Source of the DNA: Ornithodoros turicata
Taxonomy: Eukaryota; Arthropoda; Arachnida; Ixodida; Argasidae
Length of the DNA: 64,000 nt
Assembly: GCF_037126465.1 (NCBI RefSeq)
Contig: NC_088203.1
Coordinates: forward strand, 57,697,581 to 57,761,580
Direction of reading: 5' to 3'
Shown: piece by piece, positions 53,640 through 64,000 of the stretch
Layout of the letters: every line of letters begins with the position of its first letter
Numbering within the stretch: position 1 is the first letter of the stretch
Notes under the pieces: generated by a model
Database searches by the model: none
The model's input: the letters and a program-made list of their open reading frames with translations, nothing else
What the model was told of the DNA's origin: nothing
Translations under genes and position numbers: made by a program

Positions 53640-54920
53640 ATCGACCAAGTTGTGTGATCTCACTGGCTATATTGAGTAGATTTACAATATACGTAATGAG
53701 GAGTGGAGCGACCGTCCTCTGTGAAACGAAACAGAAAAGTGTCCTAAACGTAGTCCTAAATGTAGTTAATAAACCTCGGTTATAAAACTTCCTCGATAAG
53801 TAATTGTGAAACTCAGTAGATGATTTCCAATTCAAGTTTCTTGAAGACTTTTGCCTGTCTTGTCACCTGCCTGTCTTGTCTGTATTGTCACAAATGCAAA
53901 ATGAATGCAATCAGGCATGCATTGGAACTCAGTTGTTGAGGAAAGACGCATGAACATCGAAACATATGTGAGTGTGCTGGTTATTTTCACACATTGTGTG
54001 ATCTTCTGAATTCCCAATGGTCATTTCGACAACAGGTTCCAGAAATGTTCTTTATCATTCACATTTCTGCTGTGGTTGTCTTTGACATGGCTGCGCCCGT
54101 TTTAACTCCTGGCATCTTTGTTAGGACAAAGCAGGGTTGTCCGGCATTTTTGTTCAGTGGTGTTGCAGCACGTTTAGCATAGCATAGCCAACAAGAGCAT
54201 GAGACAGCATGGAACCAACTTGAATATACAAGGTGTACTGATGTGCATGAAAGATTTAAGAATGATTGAGCACTGTATGTCCGAAGGGCGTTGCCAATGC
54301 TTGTTGGAAGAGCGTACATTTCCTAAGATAAATCATTCACAAGAGTATACACAAGACGGCTCTGAGTTCGCCTAGGCTTTATGCAGTGCCAACTGATGTT
54401 AGTATTTTTATTCTGTCAAGGGCGCCGTCAGGGGGTGCAGGTGCCCCCCCCCCCTCCCCTGGCCTCAGCAAGTAAACATTGCCGTTGCACCACAATCGCA
54501 GGTTACGACTCCTGTTTTATCTCTGTGTTCAAGAAACGAAGGGATTCTAATCCAAGAAAATGTAGTTGTAGGCCCAATTGTTCCACAGCATCACATGCAG
54601 GTCCCGTACCAGGAAAACGACCACCCCAAACATTCTGCCCCCTCCCCATGAAGAAAATCCTGGCAGAGTCCATGCCGTCTGTTCACCATCAGTAAATAAA
54701 ATGAAAATAGAAAGTGTGCATCTCACTACTGAGTTTATTATGTGACAGTGCAGCCTGTCAGGACAAGACTGCTTTCTAGTGCCCCACCTACTTTTTGCAT
54801 TTGTACTTGCATTCCTTGTCTGAACATCTATCCTGAAACCAGTACACCTGGCTTCCACTTCTCAGTAGATAGCCTTATAGGCTCACCCATGTGCAGTTAT
54901 GTTACGTAAATCCTTCTCAT
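53640..54920. other. Unassigned spacer stretch
   Basis: A C-run of 11-12 bases lies near 54445-54456, within an old repeat starting GGGCGCCGTCAGGGGGTGC. No gene or element end is supported. Confidence 0.4.
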
Positions 54921-54921
54921 G

Positions 54922-55279
54922 CTAGACCGGGGAAAAAACACAGCTCGAAAACGACAACCACTGGAGGAACATAAGACACACACGGGCGCTTACTCCAACT
55001 AAACTTTACTGCACTGAAGGGTGCGCAGCTACAGGAAAGAAACAGAAAAGAGCAAAAAAGGAAAAGCAGGTAGATAAGAACAACCAAAACAACTTAAAAT
55101 TTTACTAGACAATCTAGTTCTTCGCCTGTTCAAGTAACCGCCTCTCACCCGTGGCAAGCGAGATAGATGTATCGTTGATACAGGGAGAACCTTTCTTTTC
55201 GATAAAGAAGACCTCCGGTGTGTTTCTTATGTTCCTCCCGTGGTTATCGTTTTCGCGCTGTGTTTTTTTCCCGGTCTAG
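54922..55279 (-). mobile_element. Penelope-like cassette bounded by about 65-bp inverted repeats
   Basis: CTAGACCGGGGAAAAAACAC at 54922 and its inverted partner ending TTTTTCCCGGTCTAG at about 55278 continue inward through CGAAAACGACAACCACTGG and GGAACATAAGACACAC. A PLE C-terminus lies between them on the minus strand. The words GCTTACTCCAACTAAA next to the left arm resemble those at 53472-53481. Confidence 0.7.
55114..55212 (-). pseudogene. Penelope-like C-terminal tail
   Basis: The frame reads VFFIEKKGSPCIND, then TSISLATGERRLLEQAKN and a stop. C-I/V-x-x-x-S-I-x-L before a stop matches other PLE endonuclease C-termini here (for example CVSSPSIALSS at 36311-36748). GIY and YIG motifs are not included. 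Confidence 0.6.
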
Positions 55280-55371
55280 CAATGAATTACCAACTAGCCA
55301 AACAAAGCATTTTGTTCAACTACATCCTTCTCATGTCCCACTGCAAAATACAGGTCACAGCAGGGCTGTTA

Positions 55372-56600
55372 CACCTGGGGCCCTATCCTGGTCAAAGTAA
55401 TCTACCTCGATTACTTGAAATTTCTTCTGTCATTGGTGCACAATCGAAAAAAGGCGTGAATATTAAAAGTGGTTGACATCTTCTATCAACCAATCGCCCC
55501 ACGTGTTATCTTGGAAAGCGACCCGCCTTATCGGTGTTTCCTCCTGAGAATCCGAAGATCACACCTATGATCTGCCTGCCCTGCCTTGTTGCTCGGTTCT
55601 TAGGTGTCGGAAACAGAAAACTCTGCCGGCGTAAAACTGAATTTCGTGGAAAATGCGTGGAAACGCACGCTCGTAATTTCCTTTTTTGCTGTTTGTCATT
55701 TTTCTTGACGTACAGGTGTGCAAGACGGCAATGTTTGTGTGACACCGTGATTGTACTTTGCATTTATAATTCGGTATGTGCCCGTGAGATGGCGCTGATG
55801 GCAGGCAACAAAACGATAAAAGCGCGAAGGATCATCGCAAAGGGTCGAACGAACAGTGTGGCGCGAACCCTAAACGCGTTTATGAGAAATCGGTTCGTGC
55901 TTTAAATCTTGAGCTCTATTTATGAGCTTTACTTTATATTTTTCTGTGTGTTCGTGTGCTCGATATGCGAAATGATAATTCGCATTTCAATATGCTTCTT
56001 TTGCTCGTGAGCTGTGGGGGTGGTAATGATACCGCAAATGAGCATTGATAGTTCTACTCAAGAAATGGTGAACCTTGATCGATGAGTTCTTTGTGTGCAC
56101 ACCGCTACGTTGCAATAACATTGATTGTACGACGTACGGCTCGGACGACGCTTCGAAAAGCCCACCGCTTTCACGCATACGATGCCACGATCGGCGCAGA
56201 GAAAGGGTGCTACGCGGTGCTTTTTTCTCATTATTAAACACAAACGAAGAAAGACATGAATTCTTTGTTGTAACGAGCACATACAGACTTTATACAACAC
56301 AACAAACGGAAATGCACATGCGGACCCATCACGAAACCCATCGCCGCTCAAAGTAATCCACCCTCTTTCGCTAGATTACTTTTCAGCTTTGAAACTAATC
56401 TTTTACGTCATTGTTACGTCAAAATGACGTAGGGTCACGGCCCGAGATTAGGGCCGAGAGGCTGCGAAGGAAATAGGTATAAATTTCAATTGAAACGGGC
56501 GGGATTTAAGGGCGGAGTATTTCGTGGCAGCGCCGCCCTACAGCTTGTGACGTAAAGTAATCGAGGTCGATTACTTTTGACGAGGATAGGGCCCCTGGTG
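55372..56600. mobile_element. DNA transposon with CACC(T/A)GGGGCCCTATCC ends
   Basis: About 45-bp terminal inverted repeats begin CACCTGGGGCCCTATCC (left) and CACCAGGGGCCCTATCC (right, inverted). TA is found at 55370-55371 and 56601-56602. Inside each repeat is a dyad AGTAATC..GATTACT, and further AAGTAATC words occur near 56350-56385. Length 1229 bp. Frames inside (for example 55534-55905) are unrecognised, so it is probably non-autonomous. Confidence 0.72.
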
Positions 56601-57035
56601 TATTCCAGAAACTTGAACATGAAAATTTGTCCTATTCAGTATATCGCTTCACAATACCTGTAGCCGTGCCTAAGAAAAGCTAGATGTTTCAGCCTACATG
56701 CACAATCACTTGATAGGATGAAGACTGCAGAAAAATATATCATAAAAAAATATGGTTGCACAATAGCTGCACGTTCCTGCAGCACGCAGCCTGCACTGCA
56801 GCCTACACAGGTGGCGCCGTCACCATGGAACACTGACGTCTCGCCGAGACGCACTGTTAGCGAAACACAAAAACATAGAAGAAAAAAACGAAAAAAAAAA
56901 AACACGTGATATCCTGCTTTTATGACAGTATTTTCTGTTTCATTTTTGCTATTCTTCCGTAAGAACCAACATTCCCAATGCGAGCGACGTTAATCCTCAG
57001 TCTAAAGTGTTGGAGATCGGGATCTTTGGCCCAGA

Positions 57036-57620
57036 TTGTACTGTGGAGAGAGGGTCGAGGACGGAAACAGGAAAGCAGGAAGGAAGGAAGCAGGGGTAAA
57101 TAACATGTGTCCTTTGGGTCACCCTCAGGAGAAACTCCGAAGAAAACACCAGAGAGCGCAACTGCCGGTAGCATTTCAGCCCACCACTTCCCAGACAGCG
57201 GACCCAGGCCCTCGGTTTCGGGAAGCGGGGGAGGCGGGGGGCTCCTTTGTCGGAGCGCGTAGCAGGGGAGGGGAGAGAGAGAAACCAAATGTATAAACTG
57301 ACGTTTTGGGGGGCAATCGCCCAACCGCCCCCCATTATATCCGCCACTGCCTTGGGGATGAAGCACCGGATTAGGCTTCGCTGCTTTTGGTCCCTGTACG
57401 AAAGACGTTTAGAAACGATATTTACCAAACACATAAGGGAGTCTTAGTAAATCGTTTTCACCCGAGCGATTCGCGAGCGCTTTTGCCGCTGCTCAACCAG
57501 AGGATTCCAATCCGCCTCACCTTCTCGCCCTCCGCGATACAGTTGGAGAACGGTGTGAGTGAAAACCATTCACTGAAACTAGCAATTGAAACAGGAACAA
57601 AATCACAGTTTTCAATAGCG
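57036..57620. other. G/purine-rich block present only in arm 2
   Basis: Includes GGAAGCGGGGGAGGCGGGGG and GGAGGGGAGAGAGAGAAACC. Arm 1 lacks it: sequence there passes directly from the block matching 57640 to that matching 57035. Probably an insertion of another dispersed repeat, but no terminal repeats were fixed. Confidence 0.55.
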
Positions 57621-58074
57621 CATCCCCCAACGTTTGAGAGATTAGAAAAATATCCTATGGACGTCTCGCTCCGTAGCACGTGCCTTGCATTGCACTGCAC
57701 GTTGCACTTTCGCTGCATCTTGCTCCGTAGCACTCGTTTATTGCGATATGAATTGGATTGAGATATATAGTATTACAGAAGTCGAAGGTTTAGTAGGACA
57801 AATAGTGGTACACTTCATCCAGCAGGATGCTCAGAGATGTCCACTTACGTAAAGCTTTCCGAAGGAGCAGCTTGATATGTAACGCGCAGTGGCGGACAAC
57901 GTGCACGCTATATACGGTTCGGTGTCAAAAATTATCTCTTGGTGGTCTTCACATCATAGCGCATCCTCGATGACTCCCAACTTGCAAAACTTGGAAATTC
58001 AAGAGAAATTATATAGTTCAGTACCATCTTCATAGTATATTGATAACCGCAGAAACAAAATATTTTATGACGTA

Positions 58075-58289
58075 CAGCTTGGGACAAAACCTTACGGAAA
58101 CGGCACCTGCGTATTTCTTCATCGGAGCGGCCTTCTGCTACCTATCAGGAACAGATCGAATAAGAAACGGGTGTCTGGCTATTTCATCCATCCATCCAGC
58201 CTGTGTATCGACTCCTGTTTGCTGCTAGGTTGTCGCTCCATTAGAGAAATGCGACACTCCGGTGTTCCGTAAACTTATGTCCCAAGGTG
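58075..58289. mobile_element. 215-bp MITE with TTGGGACA ends, arm 2 only
   Basis: Left end CAGCTTGGGACAAAACCTTA and right end, inverted, CACCTTGGGACATAAGTTTA. TA at 58073-58074 and 58290-58291. Arm 1 keeps the uninterrupted site near 38068-38082 (CTTAAGTGCGTCATAAAATG). Partial copies lie at 43978-44073 and 44466-44600. No coding sequence. Confidence 0.82.
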
Positions 58290-59474
58290 TACTTAAGTTT
58301 ACAGTTTGCATGATGTAAATTTTGTCGCTACCTGGCAATGTCGTTCGGTTATCTGTGCCGTTTAACTAACCCAGATAAGCGACAATATTCTAGCACGGTA
58401 TGGTGAGGAGCACGTAGACCAATTGTCGCAAACACTCTACTCAACAATGTTATCAATGTTATTGCTTTCTTACAATTTACAAAACGCGCAGCCACATTCA
58501 AGTCTCAATCCACCGGATGACAACAATAGGAAGTTCTAGGAAATGGTAAGTGCCCTCCGATTTGGATTCCGTATGGCTGTCAGTCAATCAGATATCAGGA
58601 ATAAGATGTCACCCAAACGTATCAGGCAATTGGCTTATCATGTTTTCGGAAACGTTATCTTGAAACTTCTAGGTATTGCTAAAACTCCCTGTTCACAGCT
58701 GCTGGAGGTATCATTCACGATTGTTTTTTCTTTGCTCGCACTGTTTACGCAGAATTATGTTAGCTGGGACTGATATCATTATGATGGCACTACAGGCAGA
58801 CTGTGGAGAGACGACGTACGGTACGGAGAAATTACTTAACCCAGACACCGTGATAAGGGTTATCTTAGAACGGGCCCTATAAAAACGGTGTAACATTCGA
58901 ATGTACGACAACTTTTCCGATGACAGCGCCGGTAAGTTTACAAGGCTTTACGCAGCTCCACTATCTCGTCGCGCTGTAATAGTCCTCGTCATGTTCCTTT
59001 CCTATACGTCTTTGTTTTAGATCATCTTCTGTCCACTGTTAGTAGATTTAAGTGGCTAGGAATGCAATGCCCTTGAATGTGCTAAACTTCCACGCTGTTT
59101 TCAAAGAGGCCGTCTGATCTAGCTGAGCCGTACAACATACGGTACAGATGCGGTGCCACTAATGTACCGCATATGTAGATATCCAGGACGTTTTTTAATG
59201 TTTTATATATTTTTTATAAAACCCTATGGGAGCAGCAGAGATGTCGATTTTGCAGTTGACTTATACGGCCACTTGGACATCCTCTCGAAGAGTATCTACC
59301 TACGAATACTTACATCAAATTCACAATTAACTCTTTAGTTAGCGAATTCAGTTAGGTATGGCAGAACGGGAGACAATCCTCGTTGAAAGTGATTTTATTT
59401 TTCAAAACTTCAGAAACTGCCGTGTGCCGTAACATATCCATCGCCAAACTTCGCTGTGCAACTGAGTCGAAACC

Positions 59475-59610
59475 AAAATAGCTCGCCTCAGAAGCGTTTC
59501 CCCTGCAGTTTAGCGACCCTGGTTTCAGCGACTGTTTACCCTGCACTTTTGCGAGTTCCGTTTCAGCGAAAGGAATGCTCGTTTTCTGAAACCTCGTTTT
59601 AGAGAATGCA
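59475..59610. repeat. Short degenerate GTTTCAGCGA / GTTTTAGAGAA repeats
   Basis: The words TTTAGCGACC, TTTCAGCGAC, TTTCAGCGAAAG, TTTTCTGAAACC and TTTTAGAGAATG follow each other at roughly 15-35-bp steps. Inverted equivalents lie at about 35790-35885 in arm 1. Confidence 0.55.
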
Positions 59611-61478
59611 GAGGTAAGCTTTAATGAACATCGTTCTCGCAAATGAAGTTTGGTTTCCGTTTCAACATATAAGTGATCGAACCAGCAGTCAGTGTTCGAA
59701 TATAGCATAACGGTTGTCTGTTTGCGCGTTTGTTTTAAATTTCATTGCACTACCAGTGGTAGAAGACTTCCGAATTTCGTAGAGAATGCCTGCTTTCTTT
59801 ATGTTAGAATGCACGATTTTGCGACATGTTTCGTTCCAGAGCATTTATTTCAAATCATGTGTAAGAACGCGCAGATACTCTCTCGTACTCATTTCGTTTC
59901 GCCTACCGAATAGACGACGTAACGCATCTTCCATTTTCCTCGTGGCCAACCTCTGATTCGTCACTTCCACGCAGCACAGGAAGGACTCAGGTACAGCCAT
60001 TATAACTCAGGTGCGCGATCACGAGGGTAGAAAACGTTGCTCGTCACCAGGACAAACCATTCCCTTTGATGTTCTTCCTTATAGCGTGATTCATTTTTAA
60101 AAATAGACACTTATTACGATACCAAATTTGCTTTGATATCAAACCTCCCAGTGCGAGAAAAAATTACCGAGTTTACTCACTTGTTTTTGTTCTTTGAGGT
60201 CCTCTTGCGCGGCGTTCTGTCCTAGTTAAGGCTTCCAGCCGAAAACATTATTCTGGGCTCGTATTGTAGACCGCTCATATGGAAACGCAAATACATTAGG
60301 CGCGCGCCCAAAAATGTAGCGTTTCTATATATCGAAGAGGAACCACCCTGTGTCGGCCTGCATGCAAATGCTCCAGCACCTTAAAGCGACAGTCCGGACC
60401 GCCGGTGGGTATTCGGATTGCGACTCCATTCCAGTTGTGCTCCACACGTATAGCATCCACGTAAAATAGAAAATGTGAAAGCTTTCCCGTTTTAGAGAAA
60501 ATGAATTAAATTCTAACCCATATCTGGTTTCGGTTTCGCCGTCTGTTGTTCCCGACGTCACGATTGTGCAAGACGACACAACAACACTCAGCTCTTGTTT
60601 GTGTTTGAGGTGCAAAGTGAGATTTTCAGCCGAGACTTGACCCAATTGGGATTGGCGATTTGTTTAATAACTCGTATTATTTCTAACTATGTAGCTTGTA
60701 ACATTTTCTATGGAGGTGTTTGTGCTCTAACTCAGAGGGACGCGCCTAACAAATTTTTATGCTGTGTAGGCCAAATCTGTGACGAGAACGGGGTTGAAAC
60801 TTATCAACACTTACTTGTCTTTTCAAAACGCATTGGCACTGCACCGAGCTTCTATCCAGGACGGTGAATACTGGCTACCCCCAACTGTCTCGGGGGTTCG
60901 GTATCCAGTAAGCCGAAAAATGACACGCACATTGTGTTCTCATTCTTGTTCTCACGATGCACTAAGGAACGCCTACACGTCATCGCTCAACAACACCATC
61001 ACATATGCAGTAGCCAGTCACTGTTAACAAAAAGCAGGAATGCCATGCCCATTGAAAGTACGGAAACCAAGAACGGCGACGCACGAAGAACACACAGCCC
61101 GCCGAGAGGAGCCGAGCAGACGCCGCAACGGCCAGAAGAGAACGCTTCTGGCGTCACGACTGTCCAAGTGCGGCTTTCAGTCGGGGCAAAAGATATGCAA
61201 GTCAAAAATTGCATTAAAAATTCTCGGAGACGAATATAAACGAAATATTTTGCATGGTGGCTCGGAAAGATATAAAGAATCACCTGATGAGGCCTATTTA
61301 CTTCACATCTGGTGTCCAAATTGTCCCTTTAAAGAAGCGACACCTAGAACACAAGTTGTGAAATAAGTATGAGACAAATGGGACCGGTTGGTGCCACCAG
61401 GGGTGTGTCCCTTTGCTGCACGCCTACTGATACGTTGATTTCTTCTTAATTGGATGAAGTGACACTAAGTGGCCCAGT

Positions 61479-62490
61479 GTGGTTGACATTTTTGTAAGTA
61501 ATCCTTTCCACATGTCGTTTACTATGGAGAGACCCGCACGCGGAACCTTGCAATTTCTCGACGTCAGAATTCTGGCAGGACCGGAGGTCGTGCACCACTT
61601 GTGCTTTTATTATGCCCACGGGCTAGAAAAAGCAGTTCTGCCATTTACCTCGTCACATTCAAGAACTGTTAAGGACGTCAGTTTTGAGTGGTGCTATGGA
61701 CAAGTCGTCCATGCATAAAGTGGGTCGTTGCTTTCAGGGCTAAATTGCCAGGCTCGAGAGGGCAGGGTACCCCCGTACTTCCTGAGGGGCGTATTCAGAA
61801 GATTGTTGAAAAAAGGGCGGTTCGGGACGGTGAGGTCACCCCTGAAGCTATTAAGTCCGTTGTGGCTATTTTTTATGTCCATGCTGCTTCTCACCGATTA
61901 AAGTAGATTGATGAAAAACATAGGATTTAGGCTGTTTCCAGTGTCAGAGGTAAGTTCGGTTGGCTGCCAGTATTAGTGAGGGTCCCGCTGAGAGGGTTGA
62001 GGTGTCAGGCATATGCAAAGACATGCCTCTCTCCAGTGGAAAAAGGTACATAGGAGAGACGGCTCGTTGTAAAAGCGAGAGACTTCGTGAGAGCCACAAG
62101 AGAGAGTTTTAGCGCATCGTACTTATCGCTTTTGCGTACGTACGGGATAGCGTTGATGGTTCTGCGCACGCCCACAACAGAAAGAGAGCTTCGCAGAGTG
62201 CGCAGAACCACCAACGCTATCCTTTCCGTACGCAAAGGCGATAGCGTACGATACACTAAAGCTCTCTAATAAGGTGACGAAGGCTGAGATGGAGTCTCAG
62301 CTGGCTGCACACGTTGGGCAGTGGGGTTGCTCGCAGGACTATGAATCTACTGCAATTGTCTTCAGGTCCGCTAACTGCCACGTCAGACAGGTTGTAGAGA
62401 CGTCGCAGATAGATAAGCACGGAAGCTCGTGTATCAGTACTGCCACTTTCATAGATAAGAAAAATAAAATAAAGGGCGTGTGTTTAGGGC
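61479..62490 (+). pseudogene. Penelope-like reverse transcriptase end plus GIY-YIG, split by a MITE
   Basis: At 61479-61718 the frame reads NPFHMSFTMERPARGTLQFL, then DVRILAGPEVVH and LPFTSSHSRTVKDVSFE, which fits the PLE polymerase thumb region (F-x-LQFLD...LPY-SAHS-K). Near 61810-61860 other frames give RRLLKKGRFGTVRSP. At 62010-62095 MPLSSGKRYIGETARC starts the GIY-YIG domain. After a 167-bp MITE it resumes at 62290 with SQLAAHVGQWGCSQDYEST and SSCISTATF. The polymerase active site upstream is not seen. Broken by stops throughout. Confidence 0.7.
62101..62267. mobile_element. Hairpin MITE inside the Penelope endonuclease
   Basis: Inverted arms AGAGAGTTTTAGCGCATCGT and AGAGAGCTTTAGTGTATCGT (the latter read inverted) continue through GCGTACGTACGGGATAGCG and GGTTCTGCGCAC. 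The endonuclease protein homology breaks at its left edge and resumes shortly after its right edge, which proves insertion. Confidence 0.78.
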
Positions 62491-62879
62491 GAGTGATATG
62501 GTTGGTGTCTTTCCAGTTCCCGCTATGGTCCGTAGTTTAATCTGCTCTTGTGTGTGTGCCTTTTTTTCACTGAGTGTCAGTTAAGTTTGAAAGTTCGACG
62601 TTTCCTCTCCGTCTCTATGCTTTTCCATCCCTCGCCTCTTCGCATGATCCCCTCTGGTTTGGGAATCCCACTCCCTTGCGCAAGGCTATTAACGTCAAAG
62701 CAAAAACCTGCTTTTTCACTTTAACCCATCTTTTTTGTTAAGAAGGCGGTACCAGGTACTATGACATCGCTTCCTCATGGGGTCAGCTAATGACTTTTGA
62801 GAATCGCATAAACATGTGTACGTTATCGCGTATCTCAACAGAGTAAAGAAAGAAAAACGAAACCGAAGCCATCGCGAAG

Positions 62880-63040
62880 TTTAGGTCACTTCGCTAACAA
62901 CGTAATTCTCTCAGCCGACTATCGCTGAAACCTAACGCGTCGCCATTTTCCCTCCAACGTCATTCTCTAAGACGTGGCTCTCTAAGCCGAAGCCTCTAAA
63001 ACGAGATTCGCTAAAACTGGGCTAGCTAAACGGATGGGCT
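62880..63040. repeat. Short degenerate CGCTGAAAC / TCTCTAAGACG repeats
   Basis: Consecutive words include CGCTAACAACG, CGCTGAAACCTAACGCG, TCTCTAAGACGTGG, CTCTCTAAGCCGAAG, CCTCTAAAACGAG, TCGCTAAAACTGGG and TAGCTAAACGG at steps of about 14-18 bp. The equivalent inverted array is at about 34310-34440 in arm 1. Confidence 0.6.
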
Positions 63041-63589
63041 CAGCTCTAGAACCGCATTATCTTTACCGACGGTGGCTTATCTGGGCTAGCGGTTAATCTG
63101 TTCAGCAGATCAGCACCTATCCAATCATCTCCATCGCTCCAAAACACGTCGCCTTCTGTGCTCCCTGCGCTCCTGTTCGCAGCAGTTTCGGTTTGAGCTG
63201 ATTCGCATATTACAATTCAGGGATGGATATTTCAGCGCACGTAGAATGGAGCGCACCTTTCACGATTTTTAATCGTGGAATGACTTTCAACGAGGTTTGT
63301 ATCCAATTCTACTGTCTCATTTTCCCCGAAATTCCCTAATTACAGGCGAAATAATAAATTTTAGGTAAGTAGGCATCTTTTAGTTACATACTTTCTGGCA
63401 GAGGTTGTCCGCCTGGCCATATAACTCAACTGCAAAAACGACATCTATGCTGCTCTCGTAGCCTTTTTGTAAGAAATCTAATAGTCTAAATCTAAATAAT
63501 CTAAAGATAATAATAATAAAAAAAAACGTCCGGTGTTATCGCTCCTAAAAGTTGTTTTCAAAAAATTTCTCCAAGTAAGCGGCTTGCAT

Positions 63590-64000
63590 ACTGCAGGGCC
63601 CATCCATGAAATGGAGATTGTATTGCATTATGCTACTACAGCAAATGAGCGAGTTTTACAGCGAGCGCCGGAAAGCGAGGCGAGTGTGAGGCTATCGCTT
63701 AGCAACACCGCGTCTAGCGCCTCTGTTTCCAAACATGTAGTCACGAGGAGCGCTGGAGCAGAAGACTATTCGACATGTTATCCAAAGCGCTATCATAATT
63801 GGGGGTTTACGTCGCGAGACAACAATGATCATGAGCGATGCAATAGTGCTCGGGTATGTGGATTAATTTTGCCTACATTTAGTGTTCTTCAACGTTCGCT
63901 GAAAGCTCAACACACGGCACGCCCTCGCGGAAGACGGCGCGTCTTCCAGCCTTCCACCAAGATGACATCGTCCTCGGCTGGGTTTGAACCCGCGATTTTG
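63590..64000 (-). mobile_element. Ruka-like SINE and flank, arm 2 copy
   Basis: Read on the minus strand from the window edge: AAATCGCGGGTTCAAACCC (B-box-like), CAGCCGAGGACGATG, CGCCGTCTTCCGCGAGG, AAAATTAATCCACATACC. It corresponds to 33300-33600 of arm 1. The tRNA-like A box lies outside the window. Confidence 0.6.

Larger units (their letters stand above)
56870..64000 (-). repeat. Arm 2 of the large inverted duplication, cut by the window edge
   Basis: Inverted, collinear partner of 33260-42050; block pairs are listed under arm 1. Segments present only here include 57036-57620 (G-rich block), 58075-58289 (MITE), about 60390-61335, 61390-61690 and 62080-62760. The last positions still match arm 1, so the true outer end lies beyond the window. 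Confidence 0.78.

Noticed and set aside
53184..53663. Two overlapping frames of 157 and 139 codons on opposite strands
   Set aside because: Both run through the 69-bp palindrome and share the same peptide because of it; neither has protein homology.
55534..55905. 123-codon frame inside the CAC-ended transposon
   Set aside because: Unrecognised and with low-complexity Cys-rich stretches; not enough to call a transposase.
33260..64000. Assembly artefact as the explanation for the inverted arms
   Set aside because: The arms differ by many substitutions and by private insertions with clean empty sites, which a mirrored misassembly would not show. Long-read confirmation is still desirable.
1..64000. 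CRISPR arrays, rRNA genes, bacterial operons
   Set aside because: No regularly spaced identical short repeats, no rRNA-like conserved blocks, and gene structure is eukaryotic.

Overview
This is a piece of a eukaryotic genome, almost certainly from an arthropod and most likely a tick. It has no operons, ribosome-binding sites or dense genes. Where genes can be modelled they are split by GT-AG introns. Most of the window is transposable-element (TE) sequence at many stages of decay. The tick assignment is an inference. It rests on tRNA-headed SINE copies resembling the tick Ruka family, abundant Penelope-like (PLE) fragments, long-inverted-repeat MITEs, and paralogous secreted-protein-like genes. 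No rRNA gene, functional tRNA gene or CRISPR array was seen.

Layout. 1-4.3 kb: a degenerate tandem array, a palindromic Tc1-like element and a hairpin MITE with CACTC ends. 4.4-11.7 kb: two genes on the minus strand. One is an uninterrupted 702-residue CACTA/EnSpm-type transposase. Downstream of it lies an 11-exon DUF4806-type gene whose splice phases all agree but whose last domain carries one in-frame TAG; a Tigger/pogo derivative sits in its largest intron. 12-15.9 kb: a PLE remnant and featureless sequence. 15.98-21.86 kb: three elements nested like dolls, with CACTC ends outermost, a GGGTGATT-type element inside, and a second copy of the palindromic element innermost. 22.7-29.6 kb: a minus-strand cluster of related two-exon (plus unseen first exon) genes of unknown function, with one decayed extra exon. 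30.4-31.5 kb: a broken Ty3/gypsy integrase.

33.2-64 kb: the most striking structure. The stretch 33.26-42.05 kb is repeated in inverted orientation at 56.87-64.0 kb and beyond the window edge. The arms are diverged but collinear, and each carries its own later insertions, for which the other arm shows the uninterrupted site. Arm-1-specific insertions are a LINE, a PLE cassette and a 155-bp MITE; arm-2-specific insertions include a 215-bp TA-flanked MITE and a G-rich block. The spacer (42-56.9 kb) holds a PIF/Harbinger derivative with a MADF domain, a decayed TE-borne protein gene interrupted by a SINE, an internally deleted mariner, a hAT tail, two LINE fragments, PLE palindromes and a CAC-ended DNA transposon.

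How the parts work together: the only plausible working gene set is the transposase with its co-oriented DUF4806 partner, which may be one two-gene transposon. The 23-29.6 kb cluster is the best host-gene candidate. The rest is a record of insertion. Exon boundaries and superfamily names come from reading motifs and splice signals by eye and need confirmation by search and transcript data.
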